Source of the DNA: Engraulis encrasicolus | Taxonomy: Eukaryota > Chordata > Actinopteri > Clupeiformes > Engraulidae | Reading direction: 5' to 3' | DNA: 64,000 nt | Assembly: GCF_034702125.1 (NCBI RefSeq) | Contig: NC_085871.1 | Location: 28,773,076 to 28,837,075 of the forward strand | Part shown: positions 61,540 to 64,000 of the stretch, piece by piece | Numbering within the stretch: position 1 is the first letter of the stretch | Layout: the number at the start of each line of letters is the position of its first letter | Made by a program: the position numbers and the translations under genes | The notes under the pieces: generated by a model | Told to the model about the DNA's origin: nothing | What the model saw: the letters and a program-made list of their open reading frames with translations, nothing else | The model's database searches: none

Positions 61540-62378
61540 TCAAGGTCTCGTGCACAACAGTGATGTTGCTGAACCAGATCTGGGTTCTTACAGGAACTGG
61601 AAACGTGTTGGCAGTAACAGATGTTGTGGAATGAACTTAATCCTTCAAGAAAGGGAAACTCCTGTCAGAGTTATTTACTGCACCATTACAGAATGGTAAT
61701 TAGTTTCTCAGTAAAACCTTTGCTTTGGACCCCAGGAAGAATAGCTGGGTCTGCATCCAGCTAATGGGGATCCTAATAAACTAAACTAAACTTTGCTGTT
61801 GGTGAGCTCTGTGTTGCCCGACTGCTTTGTGGCCTTTGCACACCCACGCCCACACACACACCCACACACAAGAAAAACATACCTCTCAACCAACTGTGTC
61901 TCAGCCCTTTTCCCGTGACTCATTAACAATTCAGGAATGCAGCATCACGCAAAAAAAACATTATGGACAAGCTTTATTGATTAGATCTTGCAGCTGACAA
62001 TCACTCAGCCAAGGAGGGCTGACAGGCTTTGAAGGTGATCAACTGGTCTAGTCTGTTATGGACCCTGCATCGGAGGAATCTGTAAGCGTTTTCTTCTGCA
62101 CGTGAATGACTTTAACTTTGTCTATTCTTGTCACTGTTCTACTCACTGCTGAGAAGGGGTGTGCACTAAAGACAGGCAACATACATTTGACACTAAATAA
62201 CATTAACACATTTTAAGGTCAGGTAAGGTCAGAAGATTTTACCACCACCTACACAAATGGCAAATAAGCCATTGTTTCCAAAAATAGTAGCGTATTATTC
62301 CTTTAACTGAGTAGCATAAAATACAAGCAGTAAGCACAAGCACAATCAGCAAATTGGTGGGTTTTGTTAAATGTATAT
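61540..62378. repeat. Inverted gene-less copy of the 5' flank (R2)
   Basis: The reverse complement matches 16940-17870 (R1), including the block GTTTAGTTTAGTTTATTAGG that the gene-linked copies lack. The alignment runs up to the TA where the Tc1 at 62380 is inserted. Confidence 0.8.
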
Positions 62379-62758
62379 ACAGTGAGTCCAATATGTATTT
62401 GATCCCTTGCTGATTTTGTTGGTTTGCCTACTAACAAAGACATGATCAGTCAATAAATGTTATGATAATATGTATTCTAATATGGAGAGACAGAATATCA
62501 AAAAGAAAATCCAGAAATTAACTGAAGAGAATATATATTAATTTATTTCCATTTCATCGAGCAAAATAAGTATTTGATCCCCTGACAACTGATTACAGTT
62601 CCGGGCCCACAGACCAGATGGGCACTTCCGATCAACTTGCCATCTGAATTAAAGACACCTGTACATACTAACATGCATAAAAGACACATTGAATCAGCAG
62701 AATCAGTCCATAGTATGAGTGAATCAGTCACACTCCAACCTCACCAGCATGGGAAAGA

Positions 62759-63715
62759 CCAAAGAGTGGTCAAATGATATCAGGGACACGATTTTAGACC
62801 TGAACAAAGATTAAATGGGCTGCAAAGCCACAAGAAAGAGACTGAGTATTAATGACTCAGCTGTTGATGCATTTCTTCCAAAATGTGAGGAATACAAAAT
62901 GACTATCCATCAGCCTGTCTGGGGTTCTATACAAGATTTAACCTTTTGTAGGGATTTGATAATCATGAGAACAGAAAGAAATCACCCTAGAGCTGTACGG
63001 GATGAACTAGGCAATGATATCAAAGCTACTGGGACCAAAATCACTGAGAAAACTATTGGTAGCACTTAATGCCACATACGTAGGTTTAAAATCCTGTACT
63101 GCACATATGGTACCTCTACTTCAGAAGGAACCTGTGCAGTCCCACTTGAGGTTTGCCAACGGACATCAGACTGGTTTAGGATATGATAAGGAGGTGCTGT
63201 AGTCAGATGAAACCAAAATCAAGCTGTTTGGCATTATCACAATTCAATGTGTTTTGAGAAAGAGTACTGCTGTCTATGATCCCAAGAACACCCTCCTCAC
63301 CATCATGCATGAAAGTGGTATCATTATGGTTTGAGGGTATTTGTCTGGCCAAGGCACAGGACAACTTAACATCGTCAATGAATGGATGGAGGGAGACATG
63401 TAATGTGCAATCCTGAGTGCAAACGTCCTTCCCTCCACCACTACACTGAAGGGTGGGCCATTTTTGGACCTACATGACAATAATACACAACATACAGTCA
63501 AAGCAACAAAGGAGTGGCTCAATAAGAAGCATATTAAAGTCATGAAGTGGCCTAGACAGTCTCCAAATATTAACCCTATAGTAATTCTATGGAGAGAACT
63601 GAACCTCCCATTTACCAAGCTACAGCCACAAACTATTCATGTTTTAGAGATAATATGCAAAGAAAAATGGGCAAAAATCTTTTCTACTATATGCACAAAC
63701 ATTGTCATCAACTAA
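62759..63715 (+). pseudogene. Tc1 transposase pseudogene
   Basis: From ATG 62759 the frame encodes MGKTKEWSNDIRDTILDLN, hits a stop after about 20 codons, and continues with the helix-turn-helix part and MRTERNHPRAVRDEL. A frameshift near 63060 is followed by SDETKIKLFGI, more stops, LHDNNTQHTVKATKEWLNKK, and NPIVILWREL. The three acidic residues of the DDE/D catalytic triad can still be traced (SDET, HDN, LWREL). At least four in-frame stops and one shift mean no active enzyme. A family member normally has about 340 residues. Confidence 0.88.
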
Positions 63716-63747
63716 AAGAAGCATCTGACCTCAGTGCTAGACAACTA

Positions 63748-63833
63748 TAGCCTGGCTCTCGCGAGACCCTAGTGCTTCGTGCATCTTCGTTACACTTCGT
63801 GATGACAATCCATCTGCGTGAGAGCCAGGTTAA
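63748..63833. mobile_element. 86 bp miniature element inside the Tc1
   Basis: The left end TAGCCTGGCTCTCGCG and inverted right end TTAACCTGGCTCTCACG match the ends of the 4.1 kb element at 11944-16047. The internal GTGCTTCGTGCATCTTCG also matches 11969-11990. The exact 8-base duplication GACAACTA flanks it (63740-63747 and 63834-63841). Removing it restores normal Tc1 sequence. Confidence 0.85.
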
Positions 63834-64000
63834 GACAACTAGGGCTTTGCCACAAAGCACTTTATCTTCTTTTGCTAGAGGGGTCACATACTTATTTGCC
63901 TAAATTAAATACAAATAAATTAAAATATATTATTTTAAGTTATTCTCTGGAATTTCTTTTTGATATTCTGTCTCTCCATGTTTGAATACATATTATCATA

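Larger units (their letters stand above)
62380..64000 (+). mobile_element. Tc1-like transposon, right end beyond the window
   Basis: The left terminal repeat starts CAGTGAGTCCAATATG after a TA (62378-62379). The first 200 or so bases are inverted relative to the right arm (63860-64000), so long inverted repeats are present. Comparison with positions 1-183 predicts that about 80 bases of the right end are missing from the window. It carries a broken transposase and a nested 86-base element. Confidence 0.88.

Overview
The window is nuclear DNA of a ray-finned fish, most likely a teleost. I infer this from vertebrate-style split genes with GT-AG introns, very long (TG)n, (GA)n and (TATC)n tracts, and a crowded set of Tc1, hAT, TTAA-type, L2/Rex1-like and MITE repeats. 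I cannot name the species. No bacterial operon, rRNA, tRNA or CRISPR array was found.

Two gene systems can be reconstructed. The first is a minus-strand cluster of small secreted proteins related to dermatopontin (the family annotated in fish as hemagglutinin/amebocyte aggregation factor-like). Copies A (3625-5198) and B (8834-10359) are complete seven-exon genes in a tandem array of about 5 kb units. Copy 0 is represented only by exon 1 (187-238), because its first intron runs into a Tc1 transposon at the window edge. Copy C (56082-58439) lies about 46 kb away in the same orientation. All have a signal peptide, an acidic propeptide, a conserved R-x-K-R furin-type site and a Cys-rich domain with three D-R-R-F repeats. 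Each has a TATA box upstream, and A, B and C have an AATAAA signal downstream. Their upstream flank is also duplicated, and two gene-less copies exist: 16790-17880, and an inverted one at 61540-62378.

The second system is one large plus-strand C2H2 zinc-finger gene, 24509-50160. Coiled-coil exons (24.5-28.3 kb) are followed by a duplicated exon pair (37.6-38.0 kb), acidic exons, an exon holding 14 degenerate 8-residue repeats, and a terminal exon with about 13 fingers. Reading phases agree across every junction. Its first coding exon was not identified. Several splice donors run directly into (CA)n, (TG)n, (CT)n or (ACTC)n tracts.

The rest is mostly transposons, many dated by clean target-site duplications. 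The intron 28323-37596 holds an 8.6 kb element with other elements inside it. The intron 39619-48982 holds four TIR elements nested one inside another plus a Rex1-like LINE. An L2-like LINE at 18.2-23.3 kb is cut by a 3 kb foldback and by a hAT element. An unclassified 4.1 kb element with 8 bp target duplications (11944-16047) has an 86 bp deletion derivative inside the Tc1 at the right edge of the window.
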